Notes: generated by a model not told the origin, from the letters alone. A DNA stretch of 64,000 nt from Saccharospirillum sp965652395 (GCA_965652395.1 CBFGUW010000002.1:62001-126000); one strand, 5' to 3'. Positions 55,136-64,000 are shown, counted from the first letter of the stretch. Made by a program: numbers and translations.

Positions 55136-56263
55136 TTATTCGTCGGCCGGTGTCATGTAGCGCCCACTGGCATAGCCGACGGTATCTCCGACCCGCACTT
55201 GCTGCCAGAAGCCTTCGGATTTGGAAGGATCGACCCAGACTTCAGCGCCGTCGCCGAGTTTCATAACGATCTCGGCATCCAGGGAAGGCTCCGCACGCAC
55301 GTTCAACACCGAAGCGGTGATCGTCATCAGGATTTCCTTAGCAGGTGCCTGCTCAAGGTTGGGTTCGGGTTCTTCCTGTACTTCTGCGGTCGGAGCCTGA
55401 GCGGCATCAGACTCGGACGCCAGGGAAGAATCCGGCTCGACGGCAGGTTCCTGAGGCAGGTTTGGCGCTTCAGGCGCCTTACTTTGCTCAACCGACGACT
55501 CGGCATTGGGCTCGAACGGCTCAATGGCGGGAGCTGGTCCACTGTCCCGGCTATTCGGCGAACCGGATGATTCCATGACCAGGTGCGACATTCTCGGAAT
55601 GGTCTGGCGCCCCAATTGCAGTGGGCCCCACACCAGAAAAGCCAACACACCGGCCCCAAAAACCACCCCGGCCATGAACAGCCCAAGCCAGGCCCAACTT
55701 CGGCCCGCCGGTGGTTTTTCGTAGTGTGAATAGTTGCGCCGAACCGGATCGCTCACGCCGTAGAGGCGCCATTCCACCCGGTCGAGATAGCGCGGGTCCT
55801 CGGGCAGTAATGGCGCGAGATTTTCCTCGGCCTCCCCCTGAGTCTCTCGTTGAACCTGTTGACCGATGTCCAGAATCTCGAATTCGGGAACATCCAGAAT
55901 TCGCCCCATCAGCCTGAGCGCGAGGGGAACATGGCTGGGCATGTCGTGCGAAACCAGCAACAGCCGCCAGCAGCTCTCCACCAGGAAGGGCACCTGCTCC
56001 CGCGACAACGTTTTGGACAGCCAGCGCAACGCCTCGACATGATCGTCGACGCCCTTCTCTTCCAAAAAATCACGCCACCGCTTGCTCAATTCCGGGTCGG
56101 CATAGGGCAGCGCCTGTCGCAGTGTCGCTTCGAGATGCAGCTCACTGGCAGGATAAACATAGGCGAGCCACTGCAGCGCCAGGTGCACGGCCGCCTGGGT
56201 CGGGTCGGGGTGACGCAACCAGAAAGACGAGCTTTTCACATCAATATCAGCCAAGGATTTCAT
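55136..56263 (-). CDS. Single-pass membrane protein with C-terminal SH3-like domain
   Basis: About 375 residues that I cannot assign to a named gene. Residues 1-165 are a helical cytoplasmic domain (ALRWLSKTLSREQVPFLVES), residues about 185-208 a membrane helix (AWLGLFMAGVVFGAGVLAFL), then a long acidic Pro/Ser/Glu-rich periplasmic linker, and at the end a bacterial SH3 domain (ITASVLNVRAEPSLDAEIVM, then VGYASGRYM), which often binds cell wall. ATG 56263 chosen; an upstream frame to 56365 has an unlikely Cys/Trp-rich start. It lies downstream of pnp on the same strand beyond a terminator. Confidence 0.75.
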   Translation of the reverse strand: MKSLADIDVKSSSFWLRHPDPTQAAVHLALQWLAYVYPASELHLEATLRQALPYADPELSKRWRDFLEEKGVDDHVEALRWLSKTLSREQVPFLVESCWRLLLVSHDMPSHVPLALRLMGRILDVPEFEILDIGQQVQRETQGEAEENLAPLLPEDPRYLDRVEWRLYGVSDPVRRNYSHYEKPPAGRSWAWLGLFMAGVVFGAGVLAFLVWGPLQLGRQTIPRMSHLVMESSGSPNSRDSGPAPAIEPFEPNAESSVEQSKAPEAPNLPQEPAVEPDSSLASESDAAQAPTAEVQEEPEPNLEQAPAKEILMTITASVLNVRAEPSLDAEIVMKLGDGAEVWVDPSKSEGFWQQVRVGDTVGYASGRYMTPADE

Positions 56264-56350
56264 AGTTCCGTCATTCAACCATTGGCGCCGCAGGTTCGCA
56301 ACAGGGCAATGCCAACAGGTCGCAGCGTCCCAACCCAATTGTGCGTCCAT

Positions 56351-56376
56351 AAAAAAACCCGGCATTTAGCCGGGTT
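56351..56376 (-). terminator. Rho-independent terminator after pnp
   Basis: On the minus strand AACCCGGC, a five-base loop, GCCGGGTT and then a T run (seven A at 56351-56357 on the plus strand). It is 26 bases after the pnp stop and ends the nusA-pnp operon. Confidence 0.92.
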
Positions 56377-56402
56377 CTCATCAAGCTGCCTTGGAAAGCG
56401 AA

Positions 56403-58556
56403 TTATTCGCCTTCGGGACCTTCGACCTCGACACTGTCAGGATCAACAGCGGCGCGCTCTTCAGCGGTCACTTCGCGGATAGACAGCTTCACACGGCCAC
56501 GGTTGTCGACGTCCAGGATCTTCACGACCACGTCGTCTCCTTCACTCAGCTCATCGGTCACCTTGGCGATGCGGCGATCAGCGATCTGGGAGATGTGGAC
56601 CAAACCGTCCTTACCGGGCAGGAACTGAACAAAGGCACCAAAGTCGGCGATGCGAACGACCTTGCCCTTATAAACAGAACCCGGCTCCGGCTCGGTGGTC
56701 AGGGACAGGATCTTGTCCTTGGCGGCCTGAGCGGATTCTTTGTTCGGGGCGTAGAGACGAACGGTACCGTCATCGGAAATGTCGACTTCGGAGCCGGTCT
56801 CTTCCACGATGGAACGGATGGTGGCACCGCCTTTACCGATCACGTCGCGGATCTTGTCGGTGTCGATCTTCATGGTTTCCATGGTCGGCGCGTTCTCGGA
56901 CAGCTGGCTGCGCGACTGTTGGATGACCTTCGCCATCTCACCCAGGATATGGGTACGGGCGGCGTGGGCCTGCTCCAGCGCAATTTCCATGATCTCTTCG
57001 GTGATACCCTCGATCTTGATGTCCATCTGCAGGGCGGTCACACCGGCGTCGGTACCGGCCACTTTAAAGTCCATATCGCCCAGGTGATCTTCGTCACCCA
57101 GGATATCGGTCAATACCGCGAACTGATCGCCGTCTTTCACCAGACCCATGGCAATACCCGCTACCGGGCGTTTAACCGGCACACCGGCATCCATCAGGGC
57201 CAGAGAGGCACCACACACGGACGCCATGGAAGAGGAACCGTTGGATTCGGTGATTTCAGACACGACACGAATCGAGTATGGGAAATCGTCCTGTTTGGGC
57301 ATGAGCGCCAAAACGCCACGCTTGGCCAGACGGCCATGACCGATCTCACGACGCCCTACCGCACCGATACGACCGGCTTCGCCGACGCTGAACGGAGGGA
57401 AGTTGTAGTGGAACATAAAGTGGTCGGTGAAGTTGCCCTGCAGCGAGTCTTCCATCTTGCCATCGCGCATGGTGCCCAGTGTGGTGGTGACCAGGGCCTG
57501 GGTTTCGCCACGTGTGAACAGAGCGGAACCATGGGCGTTGGGCAGGACACCGACTTCGACGCTGATCGGACGCACGGTCTTGTTGTCACGTCCGTCGATG
57601 CGGGGTTCGCCCTTGACGATGCGCGAGCGCACCAGTTTCTTCTCGAGCTTGGCGAAAATGGCCTGAACGTCGTCAGCCTTGGGCTGGCCGTCCTCTTCAC
57701 CGGCAATGGCTGCTACCGCTTCGGCACGCAGGTTCGACAGGATGTTGTAACGCTCCATTTTGTCGGAAACCTGATACGCTTCGGCGATCTTGGCGCCAAA
57801 GCCATTGCTGACCTGTTCGATCAAGGCGGTGTTTTCAGGTTCAGGCTGGAATTCCCATTTCGGCTTACCGGCTTCGGCGGTGAACTCGGCAATGGCGGTA
57901 ATGGCACCTTGGAATTCCTGGTGGGCGTAAAGAACGGCGCCCAGCATCTGGTCTTCGGACAGCTCATCCGCTTCGGACTCAACCATCAGAACGGCATCTT
58001 TAGTACCTGCCACGACCATGTCGAGGCGGGATTCTTTCAACTGCGCGAAGGTCGGGTTCAGCAGGTAGCCTTCGGCATCGGTGTAACCTACACGGGCGGC
58101 GCCGATGGGTCCGGCGAACGGGATGCCGGAAATGCTCAGGGCGGCGGAGGTCGCGATCATGGCGCAGATATCGGGGTCATCCGTTTTGTTGGCGGAGATG
58201 ACGTTCAGGATCACCTGCACTTCGTTCATGAAGCCCTTGGGGAACAGCGGGCGGATCGGGCGGTCGATCAGGCGGGAGGTCAGGGTTTCCTTCTCGGAAG
58301 GACGACCTTCACGCTTGAGGTAACCACCGGGAATTTTACCGGCGGCGTAGTATTTTTCCTGGTAGTGGACGGACAGGGGGAAGAAGTCCTGACCGGGTTT
58401 GGTGTCTTTGGCGGCGACGACGGTGGCCAGTACTTGAACATCGTCGATGGAGCACAGGACGGCTCCTGTGGCCTGACGGGCGATACGGCCGGTTTCCAGG
58501 GTGACGGTTTTACCGCCGAATTCGAATTGCTTGGTAATCGGGTTCAAATGACTCAC
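56403..58556 (-). CDS. pnp: Polyribonucleotide nucleotidyltransferase (PNPase)
   Basis: Phosphorolytic 3'-5' exoribonuclease of 717 residues (E. coli 711). Two RNase PH domains are visible (EVQVILNVISANKTDDPDI; FNFPPFS-type block and GRREIGHGRLAKRG), followed by a KH domain with IGKGGATIRSI near 565 and an S1 domain (VVRIADFGAFVQFLPGKDGL) near 635. It is the last gene of the operon, downstream of rpsO, and its leader carries a long stem-loop like the RNase III site that autoregulates pnp in E. coli. Confidence 0.97.
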   Translation of the reverse strand: MSHLNPITKQFEFGGKTVTLETGRIARQATGAVLCSIDDVQVLATVVAAKDTKPGQDFFPLSVHYQEKYYAAGKIPGGYLKREGRPSEKETLTSRLIDRPIRPLFPKGFMNEVQVILNVISANKTDDPDICAMIATSAALSISGIPFAGPIGAARVGYTDAEGYLLNPTFAQLKESRLDMVVAGTKDAVLMVESEADELSEDQMLGAVLYAHQEFQGAITAIAEFTAEAGKPKWEFQPEPENTALIEQVSNGFGAKIAEAYQVSDKMERYNILSNLRAEAVAAIAGEEDGQPKADDVQAIFAKLEKKLVRSRIVKGEPRIDGRDNKTVRPISVEVGVLPNAHGSALFTRGETQALVTTTLGTMRDGKMEDSLQGNFTDHFMFHYNFPPFSVGEAGRIGAVGRREIGHGRLAKRGVLALMPKQDDFPYSIRVVSEITESNGSSSMASVCGASLALMDAGVPVKRPVAGIAMGLVKDGDQFAVLTDILGDEDHLGDMDFKVAGTDAGVTALQMDIKIEGITEEIMEIALEQAHAARTHILGEMAKVIQQSRSQLSENAPTMETMKIDTDKIRDVIGKGGATIRSIVEETGSEVDISDDGTVRLYAPNKESAQAAKDKILSLTTEPEPGSVYKGKVVRIADFGAFVQFLPGKDGLVHISQIADRRIAKVTDELSEGDDVVVKILDVDNRGRVKLSIREVTAEERAAVDPDSVEVEGPEGE

Positions 58557-58600
58557 ATGAGTCTCCTTTTCAGCTTTCTTTCAGTTAAAAGGATACCGAT

Positions 58601-58674
58601 CCCAACGATGCTTCTATCAATACGCCCTTTCCTTGAGAACATGAGGACACATTGATAGAAGCTCCACGGTTGGG
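58601..58674 (-). promoter_or_regulatory. pnp leader stem-loop, probable RNase III/PNPase autoregulation site
   Basis: GCTTCTATCAAT (58610-58621) pairs perfectly with 58651-58662, and CCCAAC (58601-58606) with GTTGGG (58669-58674) extends the stem past an internal loop. It ends about 45 bases upstream of the pnp start. In E. coli a long leader stem cut by RNase III and then trimmed by PNPase represses pnp; position and shape agree, sequence is different. Confidence 0.7.
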
Positions 58675-58793
58675 CCAGCCCATACCGGGGAAGATATCGT
58701 TGTTCACGGCTATCCGGATTCTTGGTTTTTCACCGACCCTTACAGTAGTCGGCGGGCGGGGAGTTGCAAGCGGCAACACTGTCTTGAAATGAC

Positions 58794-58816
58794 AAGGGCT
58801 CCCGTGGGGAGCCCTT
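58794..58816 (-). other. Perfect 10-bp hairpin after rpsO
   Basis: AAGGGCTCCC (58794-58803) and GGGAGCCCTT (58807-58816) form a perfect stem with a three-base loop, 17 bases after the rpsO stop. It resembles the rpsO terminator position in E. coli, but no T run follows on the minus strand, so partial termination or 3'-end protection is more likely. Confidence 0.65.
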
Positions 58817-58832
58817 GCTGGAAATCGTTGGC

Positions 58833-59102
58833 TTAGCGACGCAGGCCCAAGCGCTTGATCAGGCTGGCGTAACGCTCAACATCTTTGCGCTTCAGGTAGT
58901 CCAGCAGTTTACGGCGCTGGTTTACCATGCGGATCAGACCACGACGAGAGTGGTGATCTTTGCCGTTGGCTTTGAAGTGGCCTTGCAGACCTTCGATGTT
59001 GCGGGTCAGCAGGGCGACCTGAACTTCAGGAGAGCCGGTGTCGGTTTCGTTCGCACCAAACTCTTTTACGATTTCAGCTTTTTGCTCAACAGTGAGTGCC
59101 AT
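58833..59102 (-). CDS. rpsO: 30S ribosomal protein S15
   Basis: 89 residues, the E. coli length. The family pattern is complete: GSPEVQVALLTRNIEGLQGH, HHSRRGLIRMVNQRRKLLDY and a final RYASLIKRLGLRR. It binds 16S rRNA early in small-subunit assembly. It lies between truB and pnp as in most gammaproteobacteria. Confidence 0.98.
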   Translation of the reverse strand: MALTVEQKAEIVKEFGANETDTGSPEVQVALLTRNIEGLQGHFKANGKDHHSRRGLIRMVNQRRKLLDYLKRKDVERYASLIKRLGLRR

Positions 59103-59260
59103 GGGCTAATAACTCCACGAATGTGCCTAATAAAAGGAGTGACCACCGTGCACATTAACAGTGGCATTCCAGCCCCGATCCCACATGGACCGAAACCGCG
59201 CGCATTATACATGAAGCCCGTGGCCGAACAAACCCAGGTTGCGGCTCCTGCCGATAACCC

Positions 59261-59372
59261 GTACCGGTGACTGGGTAAGCTGATACAGGGCCGGCGTGAA
59301 TCCATCCATGGAGCCTGGACCGCAGCGTCCTGCTGCGGACCTCCCTGTATCAGCTTACCCAGCCACCGGTAC
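59261..59372 (+). repeat. Structured palindromic repeat, copy C
   Basis: Arms at 59261-59290 and 59343-59372 pair at 29 of 30 positions. The inner hairpin CCGCAGC/GCTGCGG (59320-59338) and the conserved strand with GTGAATCCATCCATGGAGCC link it to copies A, B and D. It occupies the 325-base spacer between truB and rpsO, so on the minus strand it becomes part of the rpsO leader region. The remaining spacer shows no gene. Confidence 0.87.
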
Positions 59373-59427
59373 TAGCCATGAGCGGAAAAATAAATCTCTT
59401 CGGCTTACCCGCAATGGAGTTCGTTCG

Positions 59428-60357
59428 TTAACCAGCAGGATTAGCCACAACCCGAACGGGCTGCAACTCCCCCTGCTCGGTCACCTCTCCCACACCAAGG
59501 AAGCGACCGGTGCCCTCTTCACGCACCCGTACCTGTCCGGGCGCCATTGGAGCAATACGATCCACCGGGTTGCCGTGACTGAACCGGCGGCTCTGCCCTT
59601 CGGTCAATTCAACAAGGGGCAGATCGACCAAGAGGTCATCCAGCGATAGCAGATGCCCGTCCAAAGCCTCGCACCCTTCCCGCTCCTGCTGCTCGATCAA
59701 AGCGTCCAGAGTGATGGCTTCGTTTAACGAAAAGTGGCCGTGTCGGGTCCGCCGTAGGGAGGTGACATGAGCCCCACACCCCAGAGCCTGACCAATGTCG
59801 TCCACCAGAGTGCGAATGTAGGTCCCCTTGCTGCAGGCCACATCGAGATCCATCTCCGTTTCCGTCAAGCGATTTAGCTGCAACGAATGGATTGTCACCG
59901 GTCTCGGCTCCAACGCCACTTCCTTGCCTTCACGAGCCAATTCATACAACTTCCGACCGTCCCGTTTGAGCGCGGAATACATCGGCGGCACTTGCTCAAT
60001 GGCACCGGTAAAGCGTTCCGCCAGCAGTCGTTCCACAGTGGCCGGGCCCAACGCGGGAACCGGTTTTTCCTCAACCACCTCACCTTCGGCATCGAGCGTA
60101 TCGGTACGGACACCCAAGCGGGCGGTGGTCAAATAAGCCTTGTCCGCATCCAACAGGAACCGGGTGAATTTCGTGGCTTCACCGAGGCAAATCGGCAACA
60201 GACCCGTCGCTAAAGGGTCCAACGCGCCGGTATGACCTGCTTTTTGCGCCTGGAATAACCATCGCACTTTTTGCAGCACACCATTGGATGACCAGTCAGC
60301 CGGTTTATCGACCAGCACTATGCCATCAACGGGACGTCCTTTTTTTCGTTTAGCCAT
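59428..60357 (-). CDS. truB: tRNA pseudouridine(55) synthase
   Basis: Makes the universal pseudouridine 55 of the T loop. 309 residues (E. coli 314). The catalytic Asp is in AGHTGALDPLATGLLP (near residue 43); YSALKRDGRKLYELAREG and SKGTYIRTLVDDIGQALG are conserved RNA-binding motifs; a small C-terminal domain follows. It starts 91 bases after rbfA in the operon. Confidence 0.97.
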   Translation of the reverse strand: MAKRKKGRPVDGIVLVDKPADWSSNGVLQKVRWLFQAQKAGHTGALDPLATGLLPICLGEATKFTRFLLDADKAYLTTARLGVRTDTLDAEGEVVEEKPVPALGPATVERLLAERFTGAIEQVPPMYSALKRDGRKLYELAREGKEVALEPRPVTIHSLQLNRLTETEMDLDVACSKGTYIRTLVDDIGQALGCGAHVTSLRRTRHGHFSLNEAITLDALIEQQEREGCEALDGHLLSLDDLLVDLPLVELTEGQSRRFSHGNPVDRIAPMAPGQVRVREEGTGRFLGVGEVTEQGELQPVRVVANPAG

Positions 60358-60448
60358 GCGGAAAGTCTGATTAAGGGAATAAAAGGAATATAGGAAGGAA
60401 CGGCAGCCCGCCTCTATGGAACAAAGCTATGGACTACCGTTTTAACAC

Positions 60449-60844
60449 TCATTCGTCGTCGCGATGACGAGCCTGATCCTGACGCAACGCTTCATCAATC
60501 AAACCGGTCAAACGCGCACCCGATTCTATGACTTCATCGTAATGGAAACGCAACTGCGGCATGACCCTCAGCTTCAGTTCCTGCGCCAACATGGAGCGCA
60601 GAAAACCTGCCGCCTTGTTCAGCAGTTTTTCCTGCTCGCTACGGGCCTGAGTCGCATCCGCGTCGTCACCAAACACCATGCAGGTGAAATAGACATCCGC
60701 GTAAGATAAATCCCGGCTCACTTTCACCGCGTTGATCGTCACCATGCCCAGACGGGGGTCTTTAACCTCCTGCTGGATCAATACGGACAGATCACGCTGG
60801 ATCTGATCCGCTATGCGACGAATTCGGCTGTTTTCTTTGGCCAT
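60449..60844 (-). CDS. rbfA: Ribosome-binding factor A
   Basis: Small-subunit maturation and cold-shock factor, 131 residues. RIADQIQRDLSVLIQQEVKD, DLSYADVYFT and LRVMPQLRFHYDEVIESGAR make up the KH-like fold. Between infB and truB as expected, but about 260 bases from infB because of an inserted repeat. Confidence 0.96.
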   Translation of the reverse strand: MAKENSRIRRIADQIQRDLSVLIQQEVKDPRLGMVTINAVKVSRDLSYADVYFTCMVFGDDADATQARSEQEKLLNKAAGFLRSMLAQELKLRVMPQLRFHYDEVIESGARLTGLIDEALRQDQARHRDDE

Positions 60845-60980
60845 AATGGGCCTCTCGTTTCTTTAATATCTGAAGATCAACAAGCTTCGCGTCTTCTCAA
60901 CGAGTCCGCTGGAAACAACGAATACCTGGAGAATCACAGTCAAGGAAGCTTTTTAAGAAGAGGCACTGAGGAATACAGGG

Positions 60981-61088
60981 CGAGGTAAGGGGTGTCCCAT
61001 TTAGGGACGTCGGCAGCCATGGATGGCTGCCGCCGAGCCTACAAGGATGTATTCACGGCGCTCCCTAAATGGGATGCCCCTTACCTCG
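60981..61088 (-). repeat. Structured palindromic repeat, copy D
   Basis: Arms at 60981-61007 and 61062-61088 match at 25 of 27 positions, and both exceptions are G-T wobbles. The inner hairpin is a perfect 9-bp stem (61011-61032). The conserved strand reads GTGAATACATCC on the minus strand. It lies 15 bases after the infB stop, in the infB-rbfA gap, so it is transcribed within the operon. Confidence 0.87.
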
Positions 61089-61103
61089 ACCCCGGCACCA
61101 AAC

Positions 61104-63725
61104 TTACTCGATGGTGCGAGCCACTTCCTTCACGTCGAAGACTTCGATCTTGTCGCCGGCTTTGACGTCGTTGTAGTTCTTGACGCCGATACCGCACTCC
61201 ATACCCTGACGGACTTCCTGGACATCGTCTTTAAAGCGACGCAGAGACTCCAGCTCGCCTTCGTAGATGACCACTTCATCACGCAGAACACGAATCTTCT
61301 TGTTCCGGTATACCGTGCCTTCAATCACCATACAGCCAGCTACCTGACCGAATTTCGGTGAATTGAACACATCGCGCACCTCGGCAAGACCCACGATCTC
61401 CTCACGCAGATCCGGTGACAACAGACCACTCATCGCCGCCTTAACGTCATCGATCAGATCATAGATCACGTTGTAATAACGCAGATCCAGACCCGCCTGC
61501 TCAATCACCTCACGCGCCTTACCGGTCGCACGAACGTTAAAGCCGAAGACAACAGCACGAGCCGTGATCGCCAGGTTCGCGTCCGATTCGGAAATCGCAC
61601 CCACACCACTGGCAATGATGTTCACCTTCACTTCATCGGTGCTCAACTTCTGCAACGACGCATTGATGGCTTCCAACGAACCGCGAACGTCGGCTTTCAA
61701 CACCACGTTCAGGTTCTGCATCTCGTTACTGCCCATACCCTGGAACAAGGCATCCAGCTTGGCAGCCTGCTGCTGAGCCTGCAGAGATTCCTTGCTGCGC
61801 TCGCTGCGCAGTTCCGCCACTTCACGTGCCGAACGCTCGCTTTCAGCGACAACGAAATCATCACCCGCATCAGGCGTACCGTTCAAACCCAGAATCTCCA
61901 CCGGAATGGACGGGCCCGCTTCGTCAACCTGTTTGCCGTTTTCATCCAGCAAGGCACGGACTTTACCGTAATAATGACCGGCCAATACCACATCGCCCTT
62001 ACGCAGACGACCGGATTGAACCAGAACGGTCGCTACCGCACCACGGCCTTTGTCCAGACTGGACTCGACCACGACACCTTTGCCCGGGCCATTGAAATGC
62101 GCCTTCAGTTCCAGCATCTCGGACTGCAGCAATACCGCATCGAGCAGTTCATCGATACCCAAGCCTGAATGGGCGGATACCTTAACGAACTGAGTGTCGC
62201 CGCCCCAATCTTCGGGGATGACTTCACGCTGTGCCAACTCGTTGATGACACGGTCCGGATCGGCTTCTTCTTTGTCCATCTTGTTGATGGCAACAATAAT
62301 CGGCACTCCGGCAGCCTTGGCGTGCTGGATAGCCTCTTCGGTCTGAGGCATCACACCGTCGTCGGCGGCGACCACCAGAATTACCACGTCGGTGGCCTTG
62401 GCACCACGGGCACGCATGGCGGTAAAGGCTTCGTGTCCCGGCGTATCCAGGAAGGTCACCATGCCTTTCGCGGTTTCCACGTGGTAGGCACCAATGTGCT
62501 GGGTAATGCCCCCGGACTCGCCTGCGGTGACCCGGGTGCGGCGAATGTGGTCCAACAAACTGGTCTTACCGTGGTCAACGTGACCCATGACCGTGACTAC
62601 GGGGGCACGAGTGGACTGCTCCCCTTCATAGGTCACTTCCATCATGTCGTCTTCCATGGCGTTCTCGTTGACGATGGCATATTTGTGGCCCATCTCTTCG
62701 ATCACCAGAATGGCGGTGTCCTGATCGATGCTCTGGTTAACGGTCACCATCACACCCATCTTGAACAGCAACTTGACGACCTCGGCGGCTTTGATGGACA
62801 TCTGCTGAGCCAGGTCCGCCACAGTAATGGCTTCACCCAACTGAACTTCGCGCACCATTGGGGCAGTCGGACGTTCAAACTGGTGGTCACGCTTCTTGCC
62901 ATGGCCTTTCTTCGGTCGACGACGACGGCCGAAGCTGTCGCCTTCGTTCAGAGCGGACAGCATCTGTTGATGCTTGTTGCCACCACGACCGGTAACACTG
63001 CGCTGAGCCACTTCGGCACGCTTGCCACCTTTCTTGTGACCAGCCTTGCGGCTGTCGGCCGCTGGGCCATCGTCCACACGAACCGGGCGTTCGGTTTTGT
63101 GCTTCTTCTTCTCGCTGGTACGGTCTTCCTTCGCCATTTTGGCTTCGGCTTCCGCGACGGCGAGTTTCGGATCAACCTCTTCAGCCGGAGCGGCCTTTGG
63201 CTTTTTGGCTTCAGCTGGCTTGGACTTCTTGGCCGGTGCCGCTGCTGCCTCCACAGCCTCTTGCTCTGCGGCTTCCCGCTCCTGAGCTTCTCTGCGGGCG
63301 GCTTCTTCTCGGGCTTTTTCTTCCGCTGCCCGCTGCCGCGCCGCTTCCAGCTTGGCATCTTCTTCCGCCCGACGACTCGCCGCGGTATCAACCGGTGCGG
63401 CCTCCTGTTGAGGGGCATCACCACCCTCGTCACGCTTCACGTAGGTCCGCTTTTTGCGTACTTCGATGCTGACAGTCTTACCACGACCGCCACCACCGGT
63501 TTTCAGCTGAGTAGTGACCTTGCGCTTCAAGGTTATTTTCTTGGGGGACCCGCTGTTCTCACCATGACTGGTTTTCAGGTAAGTCAACAAGGTTTGTTTC
63601 TGGTCATCGCTCACTGAATCATTTTCGGCTTTGTGCGGAAGACCAGCATCGCTCATCTGTTTCAATAAACGATCAACGGGTGTACCAACGCTTTCCGCCA
63701 GTTGTTTAACGGTGACTTCTGCCAT
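61104..63725 (-). CDS. infB: Translation initiation factor IF-2
   Basis: GTPase that brings initiator tRNA to the ribosome, 873 residues (E. coli 890). An N-terminal IF2 domain (VTVKQLAESVGTPVDRLLKQ), a charged Ala/Glu/Lys region (about 100-280), a second IF2-N motif near 295, then the G domain with GHVDHGKTS near 382, DTPGHEAF and NKMD, and the C-terminal fMet-tRNA domain. It follows nusA by 19 bases. Confidence 0.97.
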   Translation of the reverse strand: MAEVTVKQLAESVGTPVDRLLKQMSDAGLPHKAENDSVSDDQKQTLLTYLKTSHGENSGSPKKITLKRKVTTQLKTGGGGRGKTVSIEVRKKRTYVKRDEGGDAPQQEAAPVDTAASRRAEEDAKLEAARQRAAEEKAREEAARREAQEREAAEQEAVEAAAAPAKKSKPAEAKKPKAAPAEEVDPKLAVAEAEAKMAKEDRTSEKKKHKTERPVRVDDGPAADSRKAGHKKGGKRAEVAQRSVTGRGGNKHQQMLSALNEGDSFGRRRRPKKGHGKKRDHQFERPTAPMVREVQLGEAITVADLAQQMSIKAAEVVKLLFKMGVMVTVNQSIDQDTAILVIEEMGHKYAIVNENAMEDDMMEVTYEGEQSTRAPVVTVMGHVDHGKTSLLDHIRRTRVTAGESGGITQHIGAYHVETAKGMVTFLDTPGHEAFTAMRARGAKATDVVILVVAADDGVMPQTEEAIQHAKAAGVPIIVAINKMDKEEADPDRVINELAQREVIPEDWGGDTQFVKVSAHSGLGIDELLDAVLLQSEMLELKAHFNGPGKGVVVESSLDKGRGAVATVLVQSGRLRKGDVVLAGHYYGKVRALLDENGKQVDEAGPSIPVEILGLNGTPDAGDDFVVAESERSAREVAELRSERSKESLQAQQQAAKLDALFQGMGSNEMQNLNVVLKADVRGSLEAINASLQKLSTDEVKVNIIASGVGAISESDANLAITARAVVFGFNVRATGKAREVIEQAGLDLRYYNVIYDLIDDVKAAMSGLLSPDLREEIVGLAEVRDVFNSPKFGQVAGCMVIEGTVYRNKKIRVLRDEVVIYEGELESLRRFKDDVQEVRQGMECGIGVKNYNDVKAGDKIEVFDVKEVARTIE

Positions 63726-63744
63726 GGATTCCTCCTACCCGTGA

Positions 63745-64000
63745 TTACTCGTTCTCAAACCAAGGCGCCCGCGCGGTCATGATCAACTGACCGGCACGTT
63801 CCTCATCCATATCATCGATGTCCATCAGGTCATCGATGCTTTGTTCCGCCAAATCTTCCATAGTACTGATACCTTTGCTGGCCAAAACACGGGCCAGGTG
63901 GTCATCCATACCGTCCATACCGAGCAAATCTTCACTGGGTTCGGCGGAGTCCAGCTGCTCTTCGCTCGCCAATTCGAGCGTGAGGAGTACGTCTTTCGCG
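63745..64000 (-). CDS. nusA: Transcription factor NusA, C-terminal end (partial)
   Basis: Only the last 85 residues are in the window; the frame runs off the end at base 64000. The visible part is the second acidic repeat of NusA: EDLLGMDGMDDHLARVLASK, GISTMEDLAEQSIDDLMDID and AGQLIMTARAPWF, matching the E. coli C-terminus. NusA regulates pausing, termination and antitermination, and heads this operon with infB. Confidence 0.93.
   Translation of the reverse strand, partial: AKDVLLTLELASEEQLDSAEPSEDLLGMDGMDDHLARVLASKGISTMEDLAEQSIDDLMDIDDMDEERAGQLIMTARAPWFENE

Noticed and set aside
56391..58655. A 754-codon open frame on the plus strand opposite pnp
   Set aside because: It is an antisense shadow caused by GC-rich codon bias; the minus-strand frame is unmistakable PNPase and the antisense product matches no family I know.
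62169..63617. A 482-codon open frame opposite infB
   Set aside because: Shadow of IF-2; low-complexity translation and no ribosome site.

Overview
The window looks like the chromosome of a free-living marine or halophilic gammaproteobacterium of Oceanospirillales type; a Saccharospirillum-like organism is my guess, not proven. The basis is the PomAB sodium flagellar motor, MSHA pilus machinery, UbiH/UbiI pair, gammaproteobacterial MalT and MalE, and the classical nusA-infB-rbfA-truB-rpsO-pnp order. No rRNA, tRNA, CRISPR array, integrase or intact transposase was seen.

Layout. 1-5.2 kb: the 3' part of a family 14 beta-amylase, a repeat-filled spacer and a MalT activator, so a starch/maltose locus. 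5.3-18.1 kb: mostly housekeeping genes: a DUF3429 membrane protein, pfkA, pomAB, an isoprenoid block (xseB-ispA-dxs), YjbR-like and GST-like proteins, a PilZ protein, a PhyH-type dioxygenase, a yeast-type cytosine deaminase, a YbhB protein, and a two-component system. 18.1-24.1 kb: sugar uptake and sensing. A solute-binding protein is co-transcribed with the two-component system, diverging from a CUT1 ABC operon that has no ATPase gene, followed by a stand-alone malE.

24.4-34.4 kb is the most striking part: one compact operon encoding a DUF2170 (YjfI-like) protein, a PspA/IM30 protein, a YqiJ-like OB-fold membrane protein, a YqiK flotillin, a 1751-residue AAA+ ATPase and a rhomboid protease whose start codon overlaps the ATPase stop. 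Three near-identical palindromes sit at its promoter. It looks like a self-contained membrane-stress or membrane-remodelling system.

34.5-37.4 kb: ubiH-ubiI and trmL. A 262-bp MITE follows, then a ten-gene MSHA-type pilus assembly operon (37.9-47.9 kb) that includes an extra gene between mshN and mshE and has no pilin genes downstream. 47.9-56.3 kb: a PP-loop ATPase, a patatin, an ABC-2 exporter, a DnaT-like/lambda-P-like replication pair, a divergent LysR/SDR pair and an SH3-domain membrane protein. 56.4-64.0 kb (minus strand): pnp, rpsO, truB, rbfA, infB and the end of nusA.

Four copies of a structured intergenic repeat occur, two near malT and two inside the nusA-pnp operon. Each has long self-complementary arms whose sequence differs between copies and an inner hairpin that also varies in a compensated way, around a conserved strand. 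This covariation suggests selection on secondary structure.
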